Source: Streptomyces sp. NBC_01296 (GTDB lineage: Bacteria; Actinomycetota; Actinomycetes; Streptomycetales; Streptomycetaceae). Taken from it: DNA of 64,000 nucleotides. The position numbers and the translations under genes were made by a program. This document shows, in pieces, positions 16,264-24,508 of this stretch; within the stretch, counting starts at the first letter, position 1; every line of letters begins with the position of its first letter. The stretch covers positions 5,952,001 to 6,016,000 of the forward strand of contig NZ_CP130720.1 in NCBI RefSeq assembly GCF_035984415.1, given 5' to 3'. Below the pieces are notes generated by a model, which had not been told where the DNA came from, did no database searches, and saw only the letters and a program-made list of their open reading frames with translations.

Positions 16264-17124
16264 TCACGAGCCGCTGGTCCCGCTCTGCGCGGAGACGGGC
16301 TCCGCCGGGGCTGCCGCGGCCGTCTTACGGCCGAGCACCCCGAGGAACAGGAGCAGCGTCGGGACCAGGTACGCCGCCCACACCGCGACCTGGAGCCAGG
16401 TCGGGTCCGGCTGGAAGTTGAACGTGCCCTTCAGCAGCGTCCCGTACCAGCTGTCCGGCGGGACCGCCGAGGTGACGTCGAAGGCCTTGTTCATGAGGCC
16501 GGGCAGGAACTCGGCCTCCTGGAGGTCGTGGACCCCGTACGCGAGCACGCCCGCGGCGACCACGACCAGCATCCCGCCGGTCCAGGTGAAGAACTTGGAC
16601 AGGTTGATCTTCAGCGCGCCGCGGTAGAACAGCCAGCCCAGCAGGACCGACGAGCCGATCCCGAGCAGCACGCCCACCAGCGGACCCGCGCCGTCACCGG
16701 CCGCGTGCACCGACCGCCACACGAACAGCGAGGTCTCCAGGCCCTCCCGGCCGACGGCCAGGAACGCCGTGGTGACCAGGGCGCCCGTGCCCATCGCGAG
16801 GGCCGCGTCGAGCTTGCCCTGCAGCTCGGTCTTCATGTGCCGCGCGGTGCGCTTCATCCAGAAGACCATCCACGTCACGAGGCCCACCGAGACGATCGAC
16901 AGACTGCCGCCGATCGCCTCCTGCGCCTGGAACGTCAGCTCCGAGGTGCCGAATTCGAGCCCCGCGCCGAAGGCCAGGCTGAGCGCGGCCGCGAGGCCGA
17001 CGCCGAGCCACAGCGGCCCCAGCTTGTCCTTGTTCCCGGTCTTCACCAGGTACGCGATGAGGATGCAGACGACCAGGCTGGCCTCGAGCCCCTCGCGCAG
17101 GCCGATCAGATAATTGCTGAACAC
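16264..17124 (-). CDS. efeU: EfeU/FTR1 family iron permease
   Basis: A 286-aa membrane protein with seven predicted helices. The two REGLE motifs, LREGLEASL near the N-terminus and VGREGLETSL near residue 125, coordinate iron in the FTR1 family. Acting with EfeO and EfeB it imports iron across the cytoplasmic membrane. Start GTG 17124, with AAAGGA upstream. It is the last gene of the efeO-efeB-efeU unit, 25 bases behind efeB. Confidence 0.94.
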   Translation of the reverse strand: MFSNYLIGLREGLEASLVVCILIAYLVKTGNKDKLGPLWLGVGLAAALSLAFGAGLEFGTSELTFQAQEAIGGSLSIVSVGLVTWMVFWMKRTARHMKTELQGKLDAALAMGTGALVTTAFLAVGREGLETSLFVWRSVHAAGDGAGPLVGVLLGIGSSVLLGWLFYRGALKINLSKFFTWTGGMLVVVAAGVLAYGVHDLQEAEFLPGLMNKAFDVTSAVPPDSWYGTLLKGTFNFQPDPTWLQVAVWAAYLVPTLLLFLGVLGRKTAAAAPAEPVSAQSGTSGS

Positions 17125-17149
17125 GTCGGTTCCTTTCCGTGCCGCGGAA

Positions 17150-18466
17150 CTACGCGAACAGCGCCCGGCCCCACCAGTCGTCCTTGTCACGGACGCCCGA
17201 CGGGACGGCGAACAGCGCCGAGCTCACGTGCTGGATGTACTCGTTGAGCGCGTCGTTCTTGGACAGGTTGCGCTGGATGGGGACGAAGCCCTTGCGGACG
17301 TCCCGCTGGTACGCGAGGAAGAACAGGCCCGCGTCGAGCCGGCCCAGTCCGTCCGAACCGTCGGTGAACGAGTAGCCGCGGCGCAGGATGGTGGCACCGC
17401 TGTTGCTCTCCGGGTGCGCGAGGCGGACGTGCGCCTGCGGCTTCATCGCCTTCAGGAACGGCTCGTCGCGCTCCTTGGACTTGCCGACCGGCGCACCCTC
17501 GGCCTTGTCGCGGCCGAAGATGTCCTCCTGCTCCTGGAGCGGAGTGCGGTCCCAGGTCTCGATGCGCATACGGATCCGGCGGGCGACCAGGTACGAGCCG
17601 TCGGCCATCCAGGCCGAGGCGCCCTTGGCCTCGTCGGAGACCCATACGTGCTTGTCGAGGGCGGCGGTGTCGGTGCCCGAGACGTTCCGGGTGCCGTCCT
17701 TGAAGCCCATCATGTTGCGCGGGGTCTGCTCGTCCGGGGTGGTGGACGAGGTCTTGCCGAAGCCGAGCTGCGACCAGCGCACCGCCGTCTTGCCGAAGCC
17801 GATCCGGGCGAGCTGGCGGATCGCGTGCACCGCGACCTGCGGGTCGTCCGCGCAGGCCTGCACGCAGAGGTCGCCGCCGCTCTTGGCCGGGTCCAGGTTG
17901 TCGCCCGGGAACTGCTCCAGGTCGATCAGGGCCTCGGGGCGCATGCCCTCCAGGCCGAACCGGTCCTTGGCGAAGAGCGAGGCGCCGAAGCCGATGGTCA
18001 GCGTCAGCCGGGACGGCTTGAGGCCGAGGGCCTCACCGGTGTCGTCCGGCGGGGCTTCGGGGAGGCCGCCGACGGCGCCCTCGCCGACGGGGAGTCCGGC
18101 GGTCATCCGCTCGGCCGCCCGCGTCCAGTCCTTGAGGAGCTGGACGAGCTCCGCGCGGTCCTTCGTCTTCACGTCGAACGCGGCGAAGTGCAGCCGGTCC
18201 TGGACGGCGGAGGCGATACCGGCCTGGTGCTTGCCGTGGAACGGCACGGCGGAGCCGCTGAGCGCAGCCGGAACCGGGTCGGTGGTGTCGGTGAGCGCGG
18301 CGACCGTACCGCCCGCCGCGGCGGCGCCGAGCGCGAGCCCGGCACCGCCCCAGCCGAGCACGGACCGGCGGGAGGGCCCGCCGGTTGCTTCGCCGGTTGC
18401 CTCACCGGCGGCGTCCGCGGCGGCGGCCTCGGCGGCCCCGCCGGTGGTGATGGTGTCGTCAGACAT
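17150..18466 (-). CDS. efeB: EfeB deferrochelatase/peroxidase (DyP type), Tat-exported
   Basis: A 438-aa heme-dependent DyP-type peroxidase. A Tat signal is clear (SRRSVLGWGGAGLALG), preceded by an acidic tail with a GEAT-GEAT repeat. MGFKDGTRN carries the GxxDG catalytic motif, and VRLAHPESN is likely the proximal heme histidine region. EfeB is reported to take iron from heme while leaving the tetrapyrrole intact, and to oxidise Fe2+ for the EfeU permease. It lies between efeO and efeU in one iron-regulated unit, and only 9 kb from a heme oxygenase. Confidence 0.94.
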   Translation of the reverse strand: MSDDTITTGGAAEAAAADAAGEATGEATGGPSRRSVLGWGGAGLALGAAAAGGTVAALTDTTDPVPAALSGSAVPFHGKHQAGIASAVQDRLHFAAFDVKTKDRAELVQLLKDWTRAAERMTAGLPVGEGAVGGLPEAPPDDTGEALGLKPSRLTLTIGFGASLFAKDRFGLEGMRPEALIDLEQFPGDNLDPAKSGGDLCVQACADDPQVAVHAIRQLARIGFGKTAVRWSQLGFGKTSSTTPDEQTPRNMMGFKDGTRNVSGTDTAALDKHVWVSDEAKGASAWMADGSYLVARRIRMRIETWDRTPLQEQEDIFGRDKAEGAPVGKSKERDEPFLKAMKPQAHVRLAHPESNSGATILRRGYSFTDGSDGLGRLDAGLFFLAYQRDVRKGFVPIQRNLSKNDALNEYIQHVSSALFAVPSGVRDKDDWWGRALFA

Positions 18467-18487
18467 GTCCGTTACCCCTGATCCGCG

Positions 18488-19636
18488 TTACTTGGCGACG
18501 GCTGCGGCAAGCTTGGACAGCGGCTCCCCGAGGGCGCTGACCGCGTCCGAGAGCTCCTTGCGCTGGTCCTGGCCGACGGTCTCGTACGAGGTGAAGTCGT
18601 AGGTGTTCTTGTCGGCGCGGTACTTGTCGAGGAGCGTGTTCATCGCGGCGAACTGCTTGTCCAGCTCCGCGGACAGGGCCGGGTCGTTCTTCGCGGCGAC
18701 CGGCTTGAGCAGCTCGTACGCCTTCTGGGCGCCCTCGACGTTGGCCTTGAAGTCGACGAGGTCGGTGCGGCTGTAGCGCTCTTCCTCACCGGTGACCTTG
18801 CCGCTGGCGACCTCGTCCAGCAGCTCCTTGGCACCGTTCGCCATCGAAGTGGGGGTGATCTCCGCCTGGCCGACCTTCTTCTGCCAGTCGGTGAGGTCGG
18901 TGATCAGCTGGTCGGCGAGCTTCTTCTCGCCGTCGTCGATCTTGTTGTCGGCCCACAGGGCCTTCTCCAGGCGGTGCCAGCCGGTCCAGTCCTTCGCCGG
19001 GTCCTGGCCGGCCTCCAGGCCGTCCTCGCGGACGTCGACCTTCGGGTCGATGTCGCCGAAGGACTCGGCGACCGGCTCGGTGCGCTCCCAGCCGAGGCGG
19101 GACGCGGCGTACGCCTTCTTGGCGCCCTCGACGTCGCCGGCCTTGACCGCGTCCGCGAAGGCCTGGGCCTTGGGGAGGGTCTGGTCGGCCTGCTCCTGCA
19201 CGTACTTGCGGTACTCGGCGACCGCGGCGTCCAGCTCGGGGCTGCGCTTCTCGGCGGCGCCGTTGCCCGTGGCCTTGATCTTCTGGCGGATGCCGTCGCC
19301 CTTCATGCCGGGCTTGCAGGCGATCTCGTAGTCGCCGGCCTTGATCTCCGCGGTGATGGAGGCCTTGGTGCCGGGGCCGATGTTCTCGCGCTCGGCGACG
19401 ATGCGGTCGTCCGGGAAGAGGACGTAGACCTCGGTGACCTTGGAGCCCTTGTTCTCGACCTCGAGCGTGACCTTTCCTGCGGGGAACTCCGTCTTGGAGA
19501 CCTCGCAGGCGCTGTCGGAGGCCGCGACCTTGACGGCCCCGTCGCCGGCGCCGCTCTTCTCGGCGCAGCCGGTGACTGCGGTGAGCGCGGCCACGGCGGC
19601 GACCGCGGTGAGGACGGTGAGGCGGGCGGGACGCAT
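18488..19636 (-). CDS. efeO: EfeO iron-binding lipoprotein (cupredoxin + M75 domains)
   Basis: A 382-aa extracellular iron-binding protein: signal with lipobox VTGC near residue 24, a cupredoxin-like Cup domain (about 35-130, with ACEVSKTEFPAGKVTLEV) and a C-terminal M75 imelysin-like helical domain with the metal motif HRLE in GWHRLEKALW. It captures iron for EfeB/EfeU. First gene of the efe operon; a DtxR/DmdR-like iron box lies 75-93 bases upstream of its start, ATG 19636. Confidence 0.94.
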   Translation of the reverse strand: MRPARLTVLTAVAAVAALTAVTGCAEKSGAGDGAVKVAASDSACEVSKTEFPAGKVTLEVENKGSKVTEVYVLFPDDRIVAERENIGPGTKASITAEIKAGDYEIACKPGMKGDGIRQKIKATGNGAAEKRSPELDAAVAEYRKYVQEQADQTLPKAQAFADAVKAGDVEGAKKAYAASRLGWERTEPVAESFGDIDPKVDVREDGLEAGQDPAKDWTGWHRLEKALWADNKIDDGEKKLADQLITDLTDWQKKVGQAEITPTSMANGAKELLDEVASGKVTGEEERYSRTDLVDFKANVEGAQKAYELLKPVAAKNDPALSAELDKQFAAMNTLLDKYRADKNTYDFTSYETVGQDQRKELSDAVSALGEPLSKLAAAVAK

Positions 19637-19710
19637 GCGGGCTCCTGGCTGTCTGGCGTTCGGCAGACGGCCGCCCCGATCAAGAGGGCGGCCGGTGAGG
19701 CGGACCTAAC

Positions 19711-19729
19711 TTAACCGAGGCTTACCTGA
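19711..19729 (-). promoter_or_regulatory. DmdR/DtxR-type iron box before efeO
   Basis: TTAACCGAGGCTTACCTGA agrees on the minus strand with about 12 of 19 positions of the Streptomyces iron box TTAGGTTAGGCTAACCTAA; one half (AGGTAAGCCT) is strong, the other weak. Its place upstream of efeO and the presence of two better boxes nearby support the call. Confidence 0.6.
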
Positions 19730-19831
19730 CCCATGCCCGCGCGTCCAGTGATTCAGCCCACACGTACGACCGTCGGACACGGGGTCGTCACGGCACCTTC
19801 AGGAGCAACCCAAGAAACAGTCAAGCGGAGG

Positions 19832-20719
19832 TCAAGCCGAGGTGGCCGTTCCGTACGGCGGAAGGGCCGCCGCCCTGGCGGAACGGTCGTCGTCCCGTAC
19901 GGGAACCACGAGCGGGACCCCGGTCCGCGGATGCGGGAGGACCTCCACGGCCTGCCGGTAGACCCGGCCCAGCAGTTCGGCCCCGAACACCTCGGCCGGC
20001 GGTCCGTCCACCGCGATCCGCCCCTCGTGCAGAACGGCGGCCCGGTCGGCGTACGCGGCGGCCAGGCCCAGGTCGTGCAGGACGACCACCACCGCGTCCC
20101 CGGCCGCGGCCCGCTCCCGGCAGATCCGCAGCACCAGCTCCTGGTGGCGCAGGTCCAGGGCGGCGGTCGGCTCGTCGAGCAGCAGCAGCGGGGCCTGCTG
20201 GGCCAGCACCCGGGCCAGCGCGACCCGGGCCCGCTCGCCGCCGGAGAGCGCGGAGAAGGGGCGGGCGGCGAAGCCGGCCACCTCCGCCCGGGCCATGGCG
20301 GCGGCCACCGCCTCCTCGTCGGAGCCGGTGAGCGGGGTGCCGGCCCAGGGGGCGCGGCCCATCCGTACGACGTCCCCCACCGGGAAGGGGAAGGACATCT
20401 CCGCGGACTGGGGGAGCACGGACCGGCGCAGGGCCAGATCCGGGGCCGCCCAGTCGCCCACCGGGCGCCCGTCGATCCGTACGAGGCCCTCGGCGGCGGG
20501 CAGATCGGCCGCGAGGGCGGCCAGCAGGGTCGACTTGCCGGCGCCGTTCGGGCCGACCAGGGCCAGTACCTCGCCGGCCCGCGCGGTCAGGTCGATCCCG
20601 GCCAGCACCGCGCGCTCGCCGAGCCGGACGTGGAGGCCGACGGCCTCGGCGAAGGCGGCGCCGGGGGACGGCCGGGCGGGGACACTGCGCCTGCTGCGCC
20701 GCAGGAACGGGATGCTCAT
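19832..20719 (-). CDS. hmuV: heme ABC transporter ATP-binding protein
   Basis: A 295-aa ABC ATPase: Walker A GPNGAGKST, Q-loop LPQSAEM, signature LSGGERARVALA, Walker B LLLLDEPTAALD and switch VVVLHDLGLAA. The order substrate-binding protein, FecCD permease, ATPase matches heme (HmuTUV) systems, and the QSAEM-SFPFPVGDVV segment is typical of HmuV. Its ATG overlaps the permease stop (ATGA). It powers import of heme through HmuU. Confidence 0.92.
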   Translation of the reverse strand: MSIPFLRRSRRSVPARPSPGAAFAEAVGLHVRLGERAVLAGIDLTARAGEVLALVGPNGAGKSTLLAALAADLPAAEGLVRIDGRPVGDWAAPDLALRRSVLPQSAEMSFPFPVGDVVRMGRAPWAGTPLTGSDEEAVAAAMARAEVAGFAARPFSALSGGERARVALARVLAQQAPLLLLDEPTAALDLRHQELVLRICRERAAAGDAVVVVLHDLGLAAAYADRAAVLHEGRIAVDGPPAEVFGAELLGRVYRQAVEVLPHPRTGVPLVVPVRDDDRSARAAALPPYGTATSA

Positions 20720-21876
20720 GCCCAGCCCCCCTGCTTGCGTCGGGTCCGGCGCAGCAGCCAGAAGAAGAACGGGCTGCCGATCAGCGCGGTCAGTACACCG
20801 AGCGGCAGTTCGGCGGGCCGGGCGATGGTCCGGGCGGCCAGATCGCCGCCGAGCAGGACCACGGCGCCGGCCAGCGCGCTGCCCGGGACCAGGAAGCGGT
20901 GGCCGGGGCCGTTCGCCATGCGCAGCAGGTGCGGGACGAGCAGCCCGACGAAGGTGATGACGCCGGCCACGGCGACCGCCGCCGCGGTGAGCAGCGCGAC
21001 GACGAGGATGAGCACGAGGCGCAGCCGCTCCACGTCCACGCCGAGATGGCGGGCGGGCCGCTCGCCGAGCGAGAGCAGGTCCAGCTTGCGGGCGTGGAAG
21101 GGGGCGATCAGCAGGCCGGCGAGGGCGCACGGCAGGACGGCGAGCACCTTGGGCCAGGTGGCCTGGGCGAGGGAGCCGAGCTGCCAGAAGGTGATCTGGT
21201 TGACCTGGCCGCTGTCCGCGAAGAAGACGAACAGGCCGATCAGGGCGCCGGCGAAGGCGTTGACGGCGATGCCCGTGAGGATGAGCGTGACGACCTCGGT
21301 CTTGCCGCCGTTGCGGGACAGGAGGTAGACGGAGCCGACGGTGACGAGCCCGGCGACGAACGCGCAGGCGGTCACGGTCCAGTTGCCGAAGAAGCTGAGC
21401 CCGAGCCCGATGGCGGCCACCGCGCCGACGGCCGCGCTCGCGGAGATCCCGATGACGCCGGGCTCGGCGAGCGGATTGCCGAACACCCCCTGCATCAGGG
21501 CCCCCGCGCAGCCCAGGCTTGCGCCGACGAGCAGCGCGAGGACCACCCGGGGGAGCCGTACGTTCCACAGCACGCTCTCGCCGACCCGGTCGAGCGCGGC
21601 TCCGCCGAGCCCCAGCCGGTGCTGCACGGAGCCGAGCACGTCCCCGACCGCAATCCCGTAGGCCCCGACCCCGGCGGACACCAACGCCAGCCCGCCGAGC
21701 ACGAGGACCAACGCCGCGATCAACCAGGCACCGGTCCGGCGGGGCGCCCTGCCCGCCCGGGGCGGATCCGGCTCCGCCGGCGTCCGGGGCGCCGGAGCTC
21801 CGCCCGGCGGGGGCTGGGGGAGGGTCCGGGGGCCGGCCCCCGGCGACTCGGCCGCGCCCGTGTTCCGTCCCGTCAC
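20716..21876 (-). CDS. hmuU: heme/iron-siderophore ABC transporter permease (FecCD)
   Basis: A 386-aa FecCD/BtuC-type permease with about ten helices and a Pro-rich N-terminal tail of roughly 45 residues. LRLPRVVLALLVGASLGCAGALMQ (here in parts: LPRVVLALLVGASL, GCAGALMQGV) and FGNPLAEPGVIGIS are the family's N-terminal blocks; GVITFVGLLVPHLLRM contacts the ATPase. Substrate is inferred from the adjoining HmuT and HtaA genes. GTG 21876 starts one base after the hmuT stop. Confidence 0.92.
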   Translation of the reverse strand: MTGRNTGAAESPGAGPRTLPQPPPGGAPAPRTPAEPDPPRAGRAPRRTGAWLIAALVLVLGGLALVSAGVGAYGIAVGDVLGSVQHRLGLGGAALDRVGESVLWNVRLPRVVLALLVGASLGCAGALMQGVFGNPLAEPGVIGISASAAVGAVAAIGLGLSFFGNWTVTACAFVAGLVTVGSVYLLSRNGGKTEVVTLILTGIAVNAFAGALIGLFVFFADSGQVNQITFWQLGSLAQATWPKVLAVLPCALAGLLIAPFHARKLDLLSLGERPARHLGVDVERLRLVLILVVALLTAAAVAVAGVITFVGLLVPHLLRMANGPGHRFLVPGSALAGAVVLLGGDLAARTIARPAELPLGVLTALIGSPFFFWLLRRTRRKQGGWA

Positions 21877-21877
21877 G

Positions 21878-22915
21878 TCACGCGGTCTTTCCGTACAGCT
21901 GGGAGATCAGCGAGCTCAACACCTGGTCGGTCCGCGGACCGTAGTTCAACAGCACGCCGTCGTCGACGGCGACGACCCGCCGGTCCATCCCCGCCGGGGT
22001 CTGCGCGACGCCCGGGATCTTCACCAGGCCGTCCGTACCGCCCACGGACTCCAGCCCCTTGGACATCACCAGGATCGCGTCCGGCGCGGCAGCCGCCAGC
22101 GCCTCGCTCGTGATCGGCGTGAAGTCCTTGCCGAGCCCCGACTCCTTGCCCGTGTCCACGGCGCCGGCCGCTTCGAGCAGCGAGGCCGCGCCCGAGTCGG
22201 AGCCGCCCATCAGGTACACGGACGCGGTGCCGCGCAGGTACAGGAACGCCACCCGCGGCTTCTTCCCGGTGGCCGCATCGGCGGGGACGGCCTTGCGGGC
22301 CGCGGCGATCCGGTCCGCGGTGCGCTGGTTCAGCCGTGCCCCGGCGTCCTTGACGCCCAGCGCGCCGGCCACCGTCTCGATCCGCTTCGGCACGTCCTCC
22401 AGCGACTTGGCGGGGGCCACCACCAGCAGCGGGATGCCCGCGTCGCGGATCTGCCCGATCGCCTCGGCGGGGCCGGAGGTGGTCTCGGCCAGCACCAGCG
22501 TCGGGCGCAGCGACAACACGCTCTCCGCCGAGACGTCGTGGCCCCGGGTCACCACCGGCAGCTGCGCGGCCTGTTCGAACGTGGCGGTGATGTCGCGGGC
22601 GACGACCCGGGGGCCGAGGCCCAGCGTCTGGACGATCTCGTTGAGGCTGCCCGTCAGCGGGACCACCCGCTCCGCCGAGGCGACCGTCACCTGGCGGCCG
22701 TCCGCCGAGGGAACGGTCACCGGGAGCGCCGGCAGCGGCGCCGGGGAGAGCGGCTCCACCCGGTCCGGTGCGGCGGCCGGGCGGGCGGCGGCGCCGGGTC
22801 CGGTGGCGGACGTGCCTGTGCAGCCCGTCAGGGCGGCCAGTGTCAGCGCGGAGAAGGCGAGCGCAAGGGCAAGGGCGCGGCGGGGGGCGCGCGTTGACGC
22901 GGCGGGCGTAGGCAC
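21878..22915 (-). CDS. hmuT: heme ABC transporter substrate-binding lipoprotein
   Basis: A 345-aa class III binding protein with lipobox LTGC near residue 32. RVVPLTGSLNEIVQTLGLG, VVTRGHDVSAESVLSLRPTLVLA (in parts) and VAFLYLRGTASVYLMGGSDSGA match HmuT/ChuT-like heme receptors; the TGSLNEIV segment is characteristic. It delivers heme to HmuUV. Promoter is shared divergently with the first HtaA gene and contains a nearly perfect iron box at 22997-23015. Confidence 0.92.
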   Translation of the reverse strand: MPTPAASTRAPRRALALALAFSALTLAALTGCTGTSATGPGAAARPAAAPDRVEPLSPAPLPALPVTVPSADGRQVTVASAERVVPLTGSLNEIVQTLGLGPRVVARDITATFEQAAQLPVVTRGHDVSAESVLSLRPTLVLAETTSGPAEAIGQIRDAGIPLLVVAPAKSLEDVPKRIETVAGALGVKDAGARLNQRTADRIAAARKAVPADAATGKKPRVAFLYLRGTASVYLMGGSDSGAASLLEAAGAVDTGKESGLGKDFTPITSEALAAAAPDAILVMSKGLESVGGTDGLVKIPGVAQTPAGMDRRVVAVDDGVLLNYGPRTDQVLSSLISQLYGKTA

Positions 22916-22996
22916 GTAGGCACCGTCCTGATCGTCCGGCTGGAGGTCGGGCTGAGGTTCCGGGGAGTCAGGGGTTCCCCTCTGACGGGAGGTAGC

Positions 22997-23015
22997 TTAG
23001 GTTAGCCTAACCTTA
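22997..23015. promoter_or_regulatory. DmdR/DtxR iron box in hmuT/htaA divergent promoter
   Basis: TTAGGTTAGCCTAACCTTA matches the 19-bp consensus TTAGGTTAGGCTAACCTAA at 17 positions and is an almost perfect dyad. It lies 82 bases before hmuT (minus) and 26 bases before htaA (plus), so one repressor dimer pair could silence both directions when iron is plentiful. Confidence 0.9.
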
Positions 23016-23040
23016 TTAACCAGACCCGGAAGGGGCATTC

Positions 23041-24429
23041 ATGCCCTCGCGACCCGCCCGCGCATCCGCAGTCGCCCTGTTCGCGACCCTGGCGGCCCTG
23101 TTGGGCGCCCTGCTCCCGACCACCGCCGCCCGTGCGGCCGGCGGCACCGTGCAGGGGGGCCGGCTCGACTGGGGCATCAAATCGTCCTTCCAGAGTTATG
23201 TCACCGGCCCGGTCGCGAAAGGCTCTTTCCAGCTGAAGAACGGTGCCGCCACGGTCGGCGGCAGCCTGTTCCGCTTCCACTCGGCCACCGGTTCCTACGA
23301 TCCGGACACCGGCGCCTTCGAGGCCGCCTTCACCGGCGGCGTCGGGTTCCAGGGCCACCAGAAGCCGGACGGCTCGCACGAGCTCGACCTGACGGTCAGC
23401 CGCCCGACCATCAAGATCAACGGCGGCAGCGGCACCCTCTACGCGGACATCTCCGGCAAGGCCAAGGACACCGGCGCGGTCACCACCCGGACCCAGGTGC
23501 CCTTCGCCACCCTCGGCCTCGGTGGCGTCGACATGAAGGGCGGCGCCGGCCCCATCACCCTGACCAACATCCCGGCCACCCTCACCGGCGAGGGCGCCCA
23601 GGCCTTCGCGGGCTACTACGCGGCGGGCGCGCAGCTCGACCCCGTCTCGCTCTCCGCCGACGTCAAGGCCGCCCCGGCCGCCGAGGCCTCGCCGTCCCCG
23701 AGCAACCCGGCCCGGCCCTCGCAGGACCCGCAGGCCGCCCGGGGCGCGTTCGCCGACGCCGCCGTCGACTGGGGTGTCCGGCGCACGTTCCGCGAGTACG
23801 TCACCGGCTCCATCGGCCAGGGCAAGTGGACCCTCGCCGAGGGGGCCCAGGACGGCGGCGCGCTGTTCCGCTTCCCGCAGGGCAAGGGCGCGTACGACGG
23901 CCTGAAGGGGACGCTCGACGCCGCCTTCGCCGGCACGGTCCACTTCACCGGCGCCCATCTGGACCTGAAGCTCGGCAAGCTGGGCGTCAAGGTGGAGAAC
24001 GGCAAGGGCGTCCTGTCCGCCGACGTCACCACCGGCGGCGAGACGAAGAACGCCGTCGCGCTCGTCGAATTCGACGCCAAGGGGCTGAAGACCGAGGGCG
24101 CGCTCGCCACCCTCGCCGAAGCCCCGGCCACCCTCACCGAGGGCGGCTCGCAGGCCTTCAACTCCCTGTACCGGGCGGGCACCGAGATGGACCCCGTCTC
24201 GCTCGCCGTCGCGCTCGACGCCACGGCCAAGCTGCCGGCCCTGCCGGACCTGGGCTCCACGGCCCCGCCCGCCGCGCCTGCGGCCCCCGGCGCGTCCGCC
24301 GCTCCTGCCGCGAAGGAGGCGGAGTCCTCGAACACCGGGCTGTACGCCGCCCTCGGGGTGGCCGTCCTGGTCCTGGCCGGCGGCGCGGCCTCCCTCGTGC
24401 TGCGCCGCAACCGCCGTGCCGCTCCCTGA
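23041..24429 (+). CDS. HtaA domain heme-binding surface protein, two domains
   Basis: A 462-aa exported protein: Sec signal (residues 1-33), HtaA domain 1 (about 38-212, RLDWGIKSSFQSYVTG ... FRFHSATGSYD), a Pro/Ser linker, HtaA domain 2 (about 238-405, AVDWGVRRTFREYVTG ... FRFPQGKGAYD), a low-complexity stretch and a C-terminal membrane helix with RRNRRAAP tail. HtaA domains bind heme through a conserved Tyr and His in corynebacteria and pass it to HmuT. It sits next to hmuTUV across a shared iron box. Confidence 0.92.
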   Translation: MPSRPARASAVALFATLAALLGALLPTTAARAAGGTVQGGRLDWGIKSSFQSYVTGPVAKGSFQLKNGAATVGGSLFRFHSATGSYDPDTGAFEAAFTGGVGFQGHQKPDGSHELDLTVSRPTIKINGGSGTLYADISGKAKDTGAVTTRTQVPFATLGLGGVDMKGGAGPITLTNIPATLTGEGAQAFAGYYAAGAQLDPVSLSADVKAAPAAEASPSPSNPARPSQDPQAARGAFADAAVDWGVRRTFREYVTGSIGQGKWTLAEGAQDGGALFRFPQGKGAYDGLKGTLDAAFAGTVHFTGAHLDLKLGKLGVKVENGKGVLSADVTTGGETKNAVALVEFDAKGLKTEGALATLAEAPATLTEGGSQAFNSLYRAGTEMDPVSLAVALDATAKLPALPDLGSTAPPAAPAAPGASAAPAAKEAESSNTGLYAALGVAVLVLAGGAASLVLRRNRRAAP

Positions 24430-24508
24430 TCCGGCCCGATCGACAAGACACCCCCTCGCACCTCACCCCCGTCAGCCACCCCCCGTCGCCTTTCAGGAGG
24501 CCCCCGCC

